A stretch of 6,389 nucleotides of DNA. Source: an uncultured Coriobacteriia bacterium (GTDB lineage Bacteria > Actinomycetota > Coriobacteriia > Coriobacteriales > QAMH01). Under the pieces are notes generated by a model. It was given only the letters and a program-made list of their open reading frames with translations, had not been told where the DNA came from and did no database searches. The stretch spans positions 1-6,389 of the forward strand of contig CABSKV010000079.1 of the NCBI GenBank assembly GCA_902478425.1, given 5' to 3'. Every line of letters starts with the position of its first letter. Position 1 is the stretch's first letter. Shown here one piece after another: positions 1 to 5,787 of the stretch. The position numbers and the translations under genes are program-made.

Positions 1-1275
1 GTCATCGGATGATGGGATGGAACCGACGGGTGCTCCCGGCGGCTCGGCCTCGCGCATGCCGGAATTCGTGCCCTCGCGACCGAGGTTGCCGGTCATGAGC
101 GCGAGCATGCACACGGCGCGTGTGGCGGACTCGCCGTTGCTGTGGCGCTGCAGGCCCCAGCCCTGGACGACGTAGACGCTGTTGGCCTCGTGCAGCTTGC
201 GGGCAAGCTCGCGTATGGTCTTGGCGGGGACGAGCGTGATCTCGGCGGCCCATTCGGGGGTCTTCTCGACCATGTCGTAACCGGTGCCCATCACGTAGTC
301 GTAGTACGACTTGTTCTGGCCCTTGGCCGATGCCGGCATCGTCTCCTCGTCATAGCCCTGGCAGTACTTGTGCAGGAAGTCGAGGTCGACCCAGCCCTTT
401 TCGATGAGCTCGTGGGCCACGCCGGCGACGAGCGCGGCGTCCGTGCCCGTGCGGATGGGAAGCCATTCCTCGGGATGACCGGCGGCTGTCTCGTTATAAC
501 GGTAATCGATGTGGATGATCTCGGGGCCCTCCTCGCGCACGCGTGCGTAGTCCCAGACCACGTTGGCGCCACCCATGCGGTTGTCCGCCGGCGAGTTGCC
601 GAACATCAAGACGAGATCCGCCTTGCCGGCCTGGTCGACCGACGAGGCGCTCACGTTCTCGTAGGGCGAGACGTCCAGGCCGTACATGAAGGGCATCACG
701 TACTGGTGCATGCCGGTGGAGTAGTCACCGTACATGGGCAGGTAGCCACCGAGGCAGTTCATGAGGCGCTCGGTCGTGCGACCCGTCGCCGAGTACATGC
801 CGGTGGCGTAGTTGATGTAGATCGAGTCGTTGCCATAGGTTTCGATCGTGTACTTGAGCTTGTCGACGATGGTGTCGATGGCCTCGTCCCAGCTGATGCG
901 CTCGAACTGGCCCGTGCCACGCGGGCCAGTGCGCCTCATCGGGTATTGCAGGCGATCGGGGTGGTTGACCCACTGGCGCATCGCGCGGCCGCGCAGACAG
1001 GCGCGCGCCTGGAAGTCGTCGTTTCCCGTGTCATCGGTGAGCATGTAGGCGATCTTGCCGTCCTTCACATGCCACTGGAAGACGCATCTTCCACCACAGT
1101 TGACGTTGCATTGGCTCCAGACGATCTTGTCTTCGGCTGCGGCATGCGCTGGCTCGACGTTGTCGAACAGGTCTTGCGCCGTGGAAGCGGCACCACCTGC
1201 TGCGGCAAGTACGGCGAGCGCGCCACCGGCCTTGACGAAGCTTCGTCTCGAAAGCTCAGGGCTTTTCATTCCCAT
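1..1275 (-). CDS. dmsA: DMSO reductase-type molybdopterin catalytic subunit, N-terminal part (partial at left edge)
   Basis: The reading frame is open from an ATG at 1275 to the window edge (425 residues, no stop), about half of a typical 780-820-residue DmsA. Residues 9-15 read SRRSFVK, a classic twin-arginine signal, followed by a hydrophobic stretch (17-30) and a likely AHA cleavage site near residue 45, so the enzyme is exported folded. Cys56, Cys60, Cys64 and Cys93 form the Cx3Cx3Cx28C [4Fe-4S] motif, and the last Cys sits in RACLRGR. GDYS (183-186) supplies the serine expected to ligate molybdenum in DmsA relatives. EWLPIRTGTDAAL (270-282) and the segment from GLGLQRHSNGE onward match the family closely. 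The role is reduction of DMSO or a related S- or N-oxide at the outer face of the membrane, with DmsB/DmsC partners expected beyond the left edge. The start is supported by AGGAG 5 nt upstream; ATG 1269 and an in-frame ATG at 1311 are alternatives. The true substrate cannot be told from sequence. Confidence 0.93.
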   Translation of the reverse strand, partial: MGMKSPELSRRSFVKAGGALAVLAAAGGAASTAQDLFDNVEPAHAAAEDKIVWSQCNVNCGGRCVFQWHVKDGKIAYMLTDDTGNDDFQARACLRGRAMRQWVNHPDRLQYPMRRTGPRGTGQFERISWDEAIDTIVDKLKYTIETYGNDSIYINYATGMYSATGRTTERLMNCLGGYLPMYGDYSTGMHQYVMPFMYGLDVSPYENVSASSVDQAGKADLVLMFGNSPADNRMGGANVVWDYARVREEGPEIIHIDYRYNETAAGHPEEWLPIRTGTDAALVAGVAHELIEKGWVDLDFLHKYCQGYDEETMPASAKGQNKSYYDYVMGTGYDMVEKTPEWAAEITLVPAKTIRELARKLHEANSVYVVQGWGLQRHSNGESATRAVCMLALMTGNLGREGTNSGMREAEPPGAPVGSIPSSDD

Positions 1276-1384
1276 TCCAGCTCCTCTCTCACAACTCCCA
1301 CTTACGGTCATGCGTGTAGCTCGGGCCGCCTCCTTCTTCTTTCGCCTTCCCAAGTCAATGTGCTTTTTGGTGAACGGTCGATTT

Positions 1385-1413
1385 TTGGCACTTTTTGGTC
1401 TTACGCATATTAT
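1385..1413 (+). promoter_or_regulatory. Predicted sigma70-type promoter of the DUF488 gene
   Basis: TTGGCA (1385-1390) and TATTAT (1408-1413) are separated by exactly 17 nt, each 5 of 6 to consensus. Transcription would begin near 1420 and give a leader of about 110 nt before the ATG at 1530. Its -10 box shares five bases with the dmsA -10 box on the opposite strand, so the two promoters should exclude each other. Confidence 0.5.
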
Positions 1414-1437
1414 TCTGAGTTAAACTATATAAGTCAA
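1409..1437 (-). promoter_or_regulatory. Predicted sigma70-type promoter of dmsA
   Basis: Reading leftward, TTGACT (1437-1432) and AATAAT (1414-1409) each match the sigma70 consensus at 5 of 6 positions, with a 17-nt spacer. Transcription would begin near 1402 and give a leader of roughly 127 nt before the dmsA ATG. The -35 box lies inside the imperfect inverted repeat 1420-1437, a plausible but unproven regulator site. Prediction from sequence only. Confidence 0.5.
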
Positions 1438-1457
1438 TACACTTGGCAATTCATTAG

Positions 1458-1483
1458 TGCACAAAAGCGGCCTTTTTCGTGCA
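1458..1483 (+). repeat. Bulged inverted repeat in the leader of the DUF488 gene
   Basis: TGCAC-AAAAG (1458-1467) can pair with CTTTT (1472-1476) and GTGCA (1479-1483), giving a 10-bp stem with a TC bulge and a 4-nt loop. It lies in the predicted 5' leader, about 46 nt upstream of the start codon, and is not followed by a T-run, so it is not an ordinary terminator. Whether it has any function is unknown. Confidence 0.3.
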
Positions 1484-1529
1484 ATTGGGGCGATGTGGCC
1501 GATGCATCGTGCGGAAGGGCAGGCACGTC

Positions 1530-1901
1530 ATGGATATACGAATCAAGCGCGTGTACGAGAAACCCGAGAAAAGCGACGGCTACCGCGTGCTCGTCGACAA
1601 ACTTTGGCCGCGTGGCATACGCAAGGCCGACTTGCCATATGACTACTGGGCCAAGGAGCTCACGCCGTCGACGGCGGCGCGCAAGGCATTCGGGCACAAG
1701 GCCGAGAACTTCGACGCCTTCAAGGAGCGCTACCTTGGCGAGCTCAACGCAAGCGACGCGGCCCATGCGTGCGCGCAGCAGCTCAAGAAGGACGCGGCCA
1801 AGGCGGGCGGCACCATCACGCTGCTGTACGCGGCACACGACCCCAAGATCAACCACGCGGTCATCCTCAAGGGATGGCTTGAGAAGCAAATGCAAGAGTG
1901 A
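1530..1901 (+). CDS. DUF488 family protein (YeaO-like)
   Basis: The 123-residue product has the full DUF488 signature: an opening MDIRIKRVYEKP, then DGYRVLVDKLWPRG (residues 16-29), LTPSTAARKAFGHKAENF in the middle, and ITLLYAAHDPKINHAVIL near the end. The length fits the family, which is small, soluble and cytoplasmic and whose biochemical role is not established. I chose the ATG at 1530 because homologues begin at this MDI and GGAAGG/GGCAGG purine runs lie just upstream; an in-frame ATG at 1479 would add 17 residues with no family resemblance. It is the first gene of a plus-strand run, diverges from dmsA, and its stop codon is the first three bases of a terminator-like hairpin. Family assignment is firm; function is unknown. 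Confidence 0.88.
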   Translation: MDIRIKRVYEKPEKSDGYRVLVDKLWPRGIRKADLPYDYWAKELTPSTAARKAFGHKAENFDAFKERYLGELNASDAAHACAQQLKKDAAKAGGTITLLYAAHDPKINHAVILKGWLEKQMQE

Positions 1902-1933
1902 GACAAACGCTCAGTCTCGTTGTCTCATTTTTT
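1899..1933 (+). terminator. Intrinsic terminator or attenuator between the DUF488 and phosphatase genes
   Basis: TGAGACAA (1899-1906) pairs perfectly with TTGTCTCA (1920-1927). Two further C-G pairs (1908-1909 with 1918-1919) stack past a bulged A, leaving an 8-nt loop. Six T residues follow (1928-1933). The stem begins with the TGA stop of the DUF488 gene, and the T-run abuts the GGAGG ribosome binding site of the phosphatase (1934-1938). I see no clear promoter between hairpin and phosphatase, so partial read-through is likely. Confidence 0.6.
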
Positions 1934-1946
1934 GGAGGTACCTGAT

Positions 1947-2807
1947 ATGAGCGACACGAAGGAGAAGGCTCAGAGAGGTCCCGAGTTGCCTCAGGAGATT
2001 CCCGGATTCGCGGATTTCGGGCACATAGGCCTGCACGGCGCGCGCAACACGCGTGACCTGGGCGGGCTTACGACGACAGATGGCAGGGTCATCGCCTCGG
2101 GCAGGCTCATTCGCTCGGGCGAGCTGCACAAGGCAACTGACGAGGACATCGAGCTATTGCGCGATGGGCACGGGCTTATGCGCGTCGTAGATTTACGCAC
2201 GGCAAAGGAACGCGAGGGCGCTCCCGATCCGCAGAGCCGCATGCAGGGGATTGACTTTGCCGAGCTGCCGGTCTTTTCCGAGGCCGCCGTCGGCATCACG
2301 CACGAAGGCGGCGTCGCAGGCGATATCGCGGCACTCAAGCGCTTCAGCGGCAACGCCCACGAGACCATCCGCGATCTGTACGTCACTTGCCTGCTCGGCG
2401 AGGATGGCAAGCGGGCCTACCGGGAGTTCTTCGAGATACTTCTGGCGGCCGAGGACGGTGCGACGCTATGGCACTGCACCGAGGGCAAGGATCGCGCGGG
2501 ACTCGCGAGCGTTCTCGTCGAGTACGCGCTCGGCGTCCCGATGCCCCACATCCGCGCGGACTATCTCGCGACCAACCTGTTCGTGCGCGGGCGCGCCGAG
2601 GAGATCCTCGATGCGCTTGCTGGGCACGGGCTGCTCGAACATGTCGACCTGGACGTCGATGCGATCTTCTACGCCAGCCCGGATTATCTCGATGCAGCGC
2701 TTGACGCCGTCGCGCAGGAATGCGGCGGCATGGATGCCTACCTCGCGGCGGTCCTCGGCGTGGGGGAGCGCGAGCGCGAACGACTCAGGGAGCTTTATCT
2801 GCAGTAG
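1947..2807 (+). CDS. Protein-tyrosine phosphatase of the LipA-like (Y_phosphatase3) family
   Basis: The 286-residue cytoplasmic protein carries family landmarks in order: GARNTRDLGG (31-40), a SGRLIRSGELH segment (51-61), VVDLRT (80-85), and the catalytic P-loop WHCTEGKDRAG (175-185), a Cx5R motif with nucleophile Cys177 and phosphate-binding Arg183. A helical C-terminal half contains ADYLATN (204-210), typical of the family. Such enzymes hydrolyse phosphotyrosine, and some act on phosphoinositides or other phosphoesters. The start is set by GGAGG 8 nt upstream; an in-frame ATG at 1920 lies inside the hairpin and is unlikely. One oddity is that the residue after Arg183 is Ala, where the family usually has Thr or Ser, which may slow breakdown of the phospho-enzyme. 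It lies 52 nt before the endonuclease IV-like gene and is probably co-transcribed. The substrate is unknown. Confidence 0.88.
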   Translation: MSDTKEKAQRGPELPQEIPGFADFGHIGLHGARNTRDLGGLTTTDGRVIASGRLIRSGELHKATDEDIELLRDGHGLMRVVDLRTAKEREGAPDPQSRMQGIDFAELPVFSEAAVGITHEGGVAGDIAALKRFSGNAHETIRDLYVTCLLGEDGKRAYREFFEILLAAEDGATLWHCTEGKDRAGLASVLVEYALGVPMPHIRADYLATNLFVRGRAEEILDALAGHGLLEHVDLDVDAIFYASPDYLDAALDAVAQECGGMDAYLAAVLGVGERERERLRELYLQ

Positions 2808-2859
2808 ACACGTGCCGCGCCACGTTGGACGGCACCCAACGATCGAGAGGATGATTGTC

Positions 2860-3696
2860 ATGTTTGTTATCGGAGCGCACCTATCGAAGCGCGAGGGCTA
2901 TCTCTCCATGGCGATGGAGGCAGATGGCCTGGGCGCGAACACCTTCCAGTACTTCTCGCGCAATCCGCGCGGCAGCAGCGTCAAGCCCATCGACGAGGCG
3001 GACGTGAAGGCATATCGCGAGTACGCGAAAGATCACGGCATCGTGGGCCCGCTCGCCTACGCGCCCTATGACATCGAGCCCGCCTCGAGCAAGGTCGAGC
3101 AGCGTGACTTCGCCCTGGCGGTCATGTCCGAGGACATGGCGCGTCTCGACGAGATTCCCGGCCAGAACTACCTCGTGCGTCCCGGCAGTGCGCTCGACGA
3201 GCCAAAGATGCAGGGGCTTGCCAAGTTCGCCGCCGCCATCAACGCCACCGTGCATCCCAGCCAGCAGGGCAAGCTGCTCATCTGCATGCTTGCGGGCGAG
3301 GGGCATCAGCTATGCAGTAGCTTCGAGGAAGTCGCGCAGGTCATCGAGCAGGTCGACCTCAAGGATCACGTGGGCGTGCTCATCGACGCCGCCGCGCTCT
3401 GGGGTGCGGGCTACGACATCGTAGGTGACCTCGACGGCGTGCTTGACGAGTTCGACCACGTAGTCGGCCTAGACAAGCTATGCGCCGTGCATCTCAACGA
3501 CAGCAAGGAGGCATGCGGATCGCACGTTGACCGTCACGCCCGTATCGGCGAGGGCACGATCGGCTTTGACGCCCTGGCGGCCATGACCAACAATCCGCGC
3601 CTGGCTGACTTGCCGTTCTACATCGAGGAGCCTCACTCGACGCTCGCGGAGTATCGCGAGGACATCGAACGCTTCAAGCAGGCACGCAAGGCGTAG
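2860..3696 (+). CDS. Endonuclease IV (Nfo)-like TIM-barrel protein with altered metal site
   Basis: The 278-residue length and overall sequence match endonuclease IV: IGAHLSK at the N-terminus, GANTFQYFSRNPR (25-37), AGYDI (183-187), EFDHVVGLDKL (197-207), HLNDSK (211-216) and VDRHARIGEG (223-232). Authentic Nfo cleaves DNA at abasic sites using three zinc ions. Here the expected HAPY is YAPY (Tyr67), HPGS is RPGS (Arg107), the LLEN glutamate is Cys142, and the His of DTCH is Ala179. Asp176, His211, Asp224, His226 and Glu256 remain. The fold is probably kept, but normal AP endonuclease chemistry is doubtful. A single-metal site using Cys142, Asp176, His211 and Glu256, resembling that of related sugar epimerases, is an inference. 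The ATG at 2860 lies 9 nt after GAGAGG; ATG 2851 abuts it with no spacing. The 3' end overlaps hemH on the other strand. Confidence 0.85.
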   Translation: MFVIGAHLSKREGYLSMAMEADGLGANTFQYFSRNPRGSSVKPIDEADVKAYREYAKDHGIVGPLAYAPYDIEPASSKVEQRDFALAVMSEDMARLDEIPGQNYLVRPGSALDEPKMQGLAKFAAAINATVHPSQQGKLLICMLAGEGHQLCSSFEEVAQVIEQVDLKDHVGVLIDAAALWGAGYDIVGDLDGVLDEFDHVVGLDKLCAVHLNDSKEACGSHVDRHARIGEGTIGFDALAAMTNNPRLADLPFYIEEPHSTLAEYREDIERFKQARKA

Positions 3697-4672
3697 AAAG
3701 CGCGTGTAGGGCGACCTGCCTGATCAGGTCAACCTGGGCTGGCGAATCGTTGAGGCAGGGCACGTAGACGAACGAGTCTTCTGGTTTGTCTGCGTTTGCT
3801 TCGAGCCAGGCGTCACGCAGCGCGTCTTGGATGTCATGGGTCGTCTCGAGGCAATCGACGGAGAAGTTGGGTGCGATCACGAAGAGGCGCCGTGCATCGG
3901 CAAGCGTACCCAGGACCTCCCTCGTGAAAGGCCCCAGCCATGTGCGGCTCTTGTCAAAGCGGCATTGGTAGCCCACGCGCCAGACGTTTTCGGGAAGCCC
4001 CAGGGCATCGGCAACGTTTCGTGCCGTCTGCCGCGTCTGTTCGTCGTACGTGTCGCCGGAGCGAATGTCGGTCATCGGAATCGAGTGAAACGCGAAGAGC
4101 AGACGGTCCCCCGCGTCGGCATCGAATCCCGACTGGGAAACGGAATCCGCAATCGCGGCGATGTAGGCCGGCTCGTCGTGGTAGTTCTCCACGAAGCGTA
4201 GCGCCGGCGTCCAGTCGAGATCCTCGATCGCCTGGTCGACCTTGTCTTTTACCGCCATGGTCGTCGAGAAGGCGCTTTGGGGATACAGCGGGATGACGGT
4301 GACCTCGTTGCAGCCATGCTCCCTGCAATCGGCCAGGGCGTCTTCGACGAAGGGCGCCGAGTAGCACATGGCATGGCGTATGAGAGCGATGTCGTCATCG
4401 TGCGCGCATGCTTGCTCGAGCTTCTGCGCGAGCGATCTCATTCCCGCGTCCAACGGCGCGCCCTCGTCGGTCCATATCGATGCGTACTTGGCAGCCGAGA
4501 CCGGGGCACGCTTGGGGATGATGAAGCGGTTCAGGATGAGACGCCACAAACGCGGGTTCATGGGACATATGCGCGGGTCGGAGAGAAACGCGCGCAGGTA
4601 TTCGGCCACCGCCTCGCTCGTCGGTGCGGCGGGACTGCCCGTATTCACGATGATGATGCCGGTCTTGCCCAT
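3674..4672 (-). CDS. hemH: Ferrochelatase
   Basis: The 332-residue protein inserts ferrous iron into a porphyrin at the end of heme synthesis. Family landmarks are GIIIVNTGSP near the N-terminus, VAEYLRAFLSDPR (22-34), KYASIWTDEGAPL (62-74), the LLFAFHSIP segment with catalytic His196, SGDTYDEQ (205-212), GYQCRFD (234-240) and NFSVDCLETTHDI with conserved Glu276. Length and N-terminal style resemble the 320-residue E. coli enzyme. The stretch around residue 105 (SAPFVEDAL) is more like Bacillus-type coproporphyrin ferrochelatases, so protoporphyrin or coproporphyrin could be the substrate. The ATG at 4672 is chosen because homology starts there and AAGG lies 6 nt upstream; a GTG at 4729 would add 19 arginine-rich residues lacking similarity. 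It sits 72 nt after thpR on the same strand, probably in one transcript, and its 3' end overlaps the convergent endonuclease IV-like gene by 23 bp. Confidence 0.93.
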   Translation of the reverse strand: MGKTGIIIVNTGSPAAPTSEAVAEYLRAFLSDPRICPMNPRLWRLILNRFIIPKRAPVSAAKYASIWTDEGAPLDAGMRSLAQKLEQACAHDDDIALIRHAMCYSAPFVEDALADCREHGCNEVTVIPLYPQSAFSTTMAVKDKVDQAIEDLDWTPALRFVENYHDEPAYIAAIADSVSQSGFDADAGDRLLFAFHSIPMTDIRSGDTYDEQTRQTARNVADALGLPENVWRVGYQCRFDKSRTWLGPFTREVLGTLADARRLFVIAPNFSVDCLETTHDIQDALRDAWLEANADKPEDSFVYVPCLNDSPAQVDLIRQVALHALSTPCVPA

Positions 4673-4744
4673 GGCTCGCCTTGCTCGTCGGGAGTGAGTC
4701 CTTGCAAGCCCAAGTCTAGCACTCGTCACATGATGCGCCGCGCC

Positions 4745-5275
4745 TCAGTCCCCAAGCCGTACCGTGTAGACCGGCTCGTAGATTGCGCCATTGCCTGTCA
4801 GCGTGCTCTTGAAGAGCGTGAGCTCATCGGCATGTGCCGGAGCGGGGAAGGGCAGGGCCGGTAGCGTGCCTGAGTCAAGTGCGGCACGCCGGGCGATGGT
4901 GAGGTGCGGGACGAAGGGCTTGGAATCATAATTCACGCCAGCATCATCGAGACCCTCGCGTACGAAGGCGGCAAGCTCCATGAGCTTCGGGTCCTGCGTG
5001 AAGCCGAGCCACAGGGTCGCATCGTTCGCGCGTCCGAACTTGCCCAGTTCATCGGGTGCCAGCTCGACGGGGGCAAAGCGGCTCGCCGCCTCGTCAAGCG
5101 CGAGCATGGCATCGGCGAGTTCGCGTTCGATGACGTCACCCAGAAAGGCGATCGTCACGTGATAGTTTTCACGGGGTACGAAGCGGCCCCTTACGGACGT
5201 CTTGAGCTGGCGTGCCAGGGCGGCAACGTCCTCCCGCAGAGCCTGTGGAATGTCCAGGGCGATGAAGGCGCGCAT
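4745..5275 (-). CDS. thpR: RNA 2',3'-cyclic phosphodiesterase (LigT/2H family)
   Basis: The 176-residue length is typical of the two-histidine (2H) phosphoesterase family. MRAFIALDIP is the canonical opening. The two HxTx catalytic motifs are both intact: YHVTIAFLGD with His39 and Thr41, and PFVPHLTIARR with His124 and Thr126. These histidines hydrolyse 2',3'-cyclic phosphate ends of RNA to 2'-phosphate; bacterial members were first described as 2'-5' RNA ligases. The protein is soluble and cytoplasmic. Its ATG lies 2 nt after the TAG of the upstream flavoprotein gene (TAG-CC-ATG) with only a weak AGAGAA upstream, so translation is probably coupled to that gene. Ferrochelatase follows downstream; no biochemical link to heme synthesis is known to me. 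Family assignment is firm. Confidence 0.92.
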   Translation of the reverse strand: MRAFIALDIPQALREDVAALARQLKTSVRGRFVPRENYHVTIAFLGDVIERELADAMLALDEAASRFAPVELAPDELGKFGRANDATLWLGFTQDPKLMELAAFVREGLDDAGVNYDSKPFVPHLTIARRAALDSGTLPALPFPAPAHADELTLFKSTLTGNGAIYEPVYTVRLGD

Positions 5276-5277
5276 GG

Positions 5278-5787
5278 CTATTCTCTGCGGGCCTTGGCTA
5301 GATCGCGTCCCTCTTTGCCCGTCATCTGCTCGATTCGCACGAGGATGATCGAGCAGCGTGGTCCGCTTTTGGCGATGTCGTCTTCGACAAGGCTCTCGAA
5401 GCCAGCGCAGTACTTCTCTCCGAGTGCGTGCAGGGCGTCGAGCCTGATCTGCGGATCATCCTCTATCCATGCCTCGCCAAAGGCAATGACGCTTTGGAAG
5501 TAGTCGGTGATCTTCTCGGGAACGATGCGACTTTGGCCTACGACGGTGAAGCTGACCTTCGAGTCGCGCGTGATCGCATCGATTTTGTGGCCCTGCTGCG
5601 CGCTGTGCATGCAGATGAGCGGCAGCTCCTCGCCGTTGTCGAGAAGTGCGTAGTTCATGGGCACCGCGTACGGGTAGCCGTCGGCACCGTGCACGGCGAG
5701 CGTGCCAAATTGGCCGTCGCGCAGCATCGCGAGGCACTCGTCGTGCGGAATGTGCTGCAGCTTGCGTCTCATCTCGGGCATGCCCAT
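5278..5787 (-). CDS. Pyridoxamine 5'-phosphate oxidase-like flavin-binding protein (NimA family)
   Basis: The 169-residue protein has the split-barrel FMN-binding pattern of the NimA/PNPOx-like group: MRRKLQHIPHDECLAML at the start, FGTLAV then GYPYAVPMNYAL (37-48), ICMHSAQQGHKIDAI (58-72) and KVSFTVVG (77-84). His61 falls where Nim nitroreductases carry their active-site histidine, and GHKID is the usual companion motif. Family members bind FMN or related cofactors and reduce small molecules; some confer nitroimidazole resistance, but many do not, so resistance should not be assumed. The start at 5787 is well supported by GGAGG 7 nt upstream; internal Met codons at 5781 and 5772 are less well placed. 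It is the first gene of a three-gene minus-strand run and overlaps none of its neighbours. Confidence 0.88.
   Translation of the reverse strand: MGMPEMRRKLQHIPHDECLAMLRDGQFGTLAVHGADGYPYAVPMNYALLDNGEELPLICMHSAQQGHKIDAITRDSKVSFTVVGQSRIVPEKITDYFQSVIAFGEAWIEDDPQIRLDALHALGEKYCAGFESLVEDDIAKSGPRCSIILVRIEQMTGKEGRDLAKARRE

Larger units (their letters stand above)
1276..1529. other. AT-rich divergent intergenic region between dmsA and the DUF488 gene
   Basis: This 254-bp stretch has no convincing gene and is clearly more AT-rich than its surroundings, especially 1360-1465. It holds the start signals of two genes that diverge from it: a promoter for each direction with overlapping -10 boxes, three TTTTTGG direct repeats (1364-1370, 1382-1388, 1392-1398), two copies of AAGTCAAT (1352-1359 and 1431-1438), and an imperfect inverted repeat, TTAAACT-ATAT-AAGTCAA, at 1420-1437. 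Open frames crossing it are continuations of frames antisense to dmsA. Confidence 0.75.

Noticed and set aside
1330..1358. A second TTGACT (1358-1353, minus strand) as an alternative dmsA -35 box.
   Set aside because: The sequence 17 nt downstream is AAGGAG, not a -10 box, and it is GC/purine-rich.
142..1950. A 602-codon plus-strand open frame across dmsA, the intergenic region and the DUF488 gene.
   Set aside because: It is antisense to clear DmsA codons, crosses the promoter region and runs out of frame through the DUF488 gene. Its composition (runs of Arg, Ser, Val and His) is typical of GC-rich shadow frames.
2251..2859. In-frame upstream extension of the endonuclease IV-like gene to 481 codons.
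   Set aside because: The extension lies out of frame inside the phosphatase gene and is Ser/Arg-rich; endonuclease IV homology begins at MFVIGAH, with a ribosome binding site just before it.
2808..2859. Small inverted repeats (ACGTG/CACGT and GTTGG/CCAAC) between the phosphatase and endonuclease IV-like genes.
   Set aside because: The stems are only 5 bp, overlap each other and have no T-run, so I do not call a terminator.
4673..4729. GTG start giving hemH 19 extra residues.
   Set aside because: The added residues are arginine-rich and unlike any ferrochelatase N-terminus; the ATG at 4672 has AAGG at good spacing.
4277..4864. A 195-codon plus-strand open frame.
   Set aside because: It is antisense to hemH and thpR, which both have intact catalytic motifs, and has no family resemblance.
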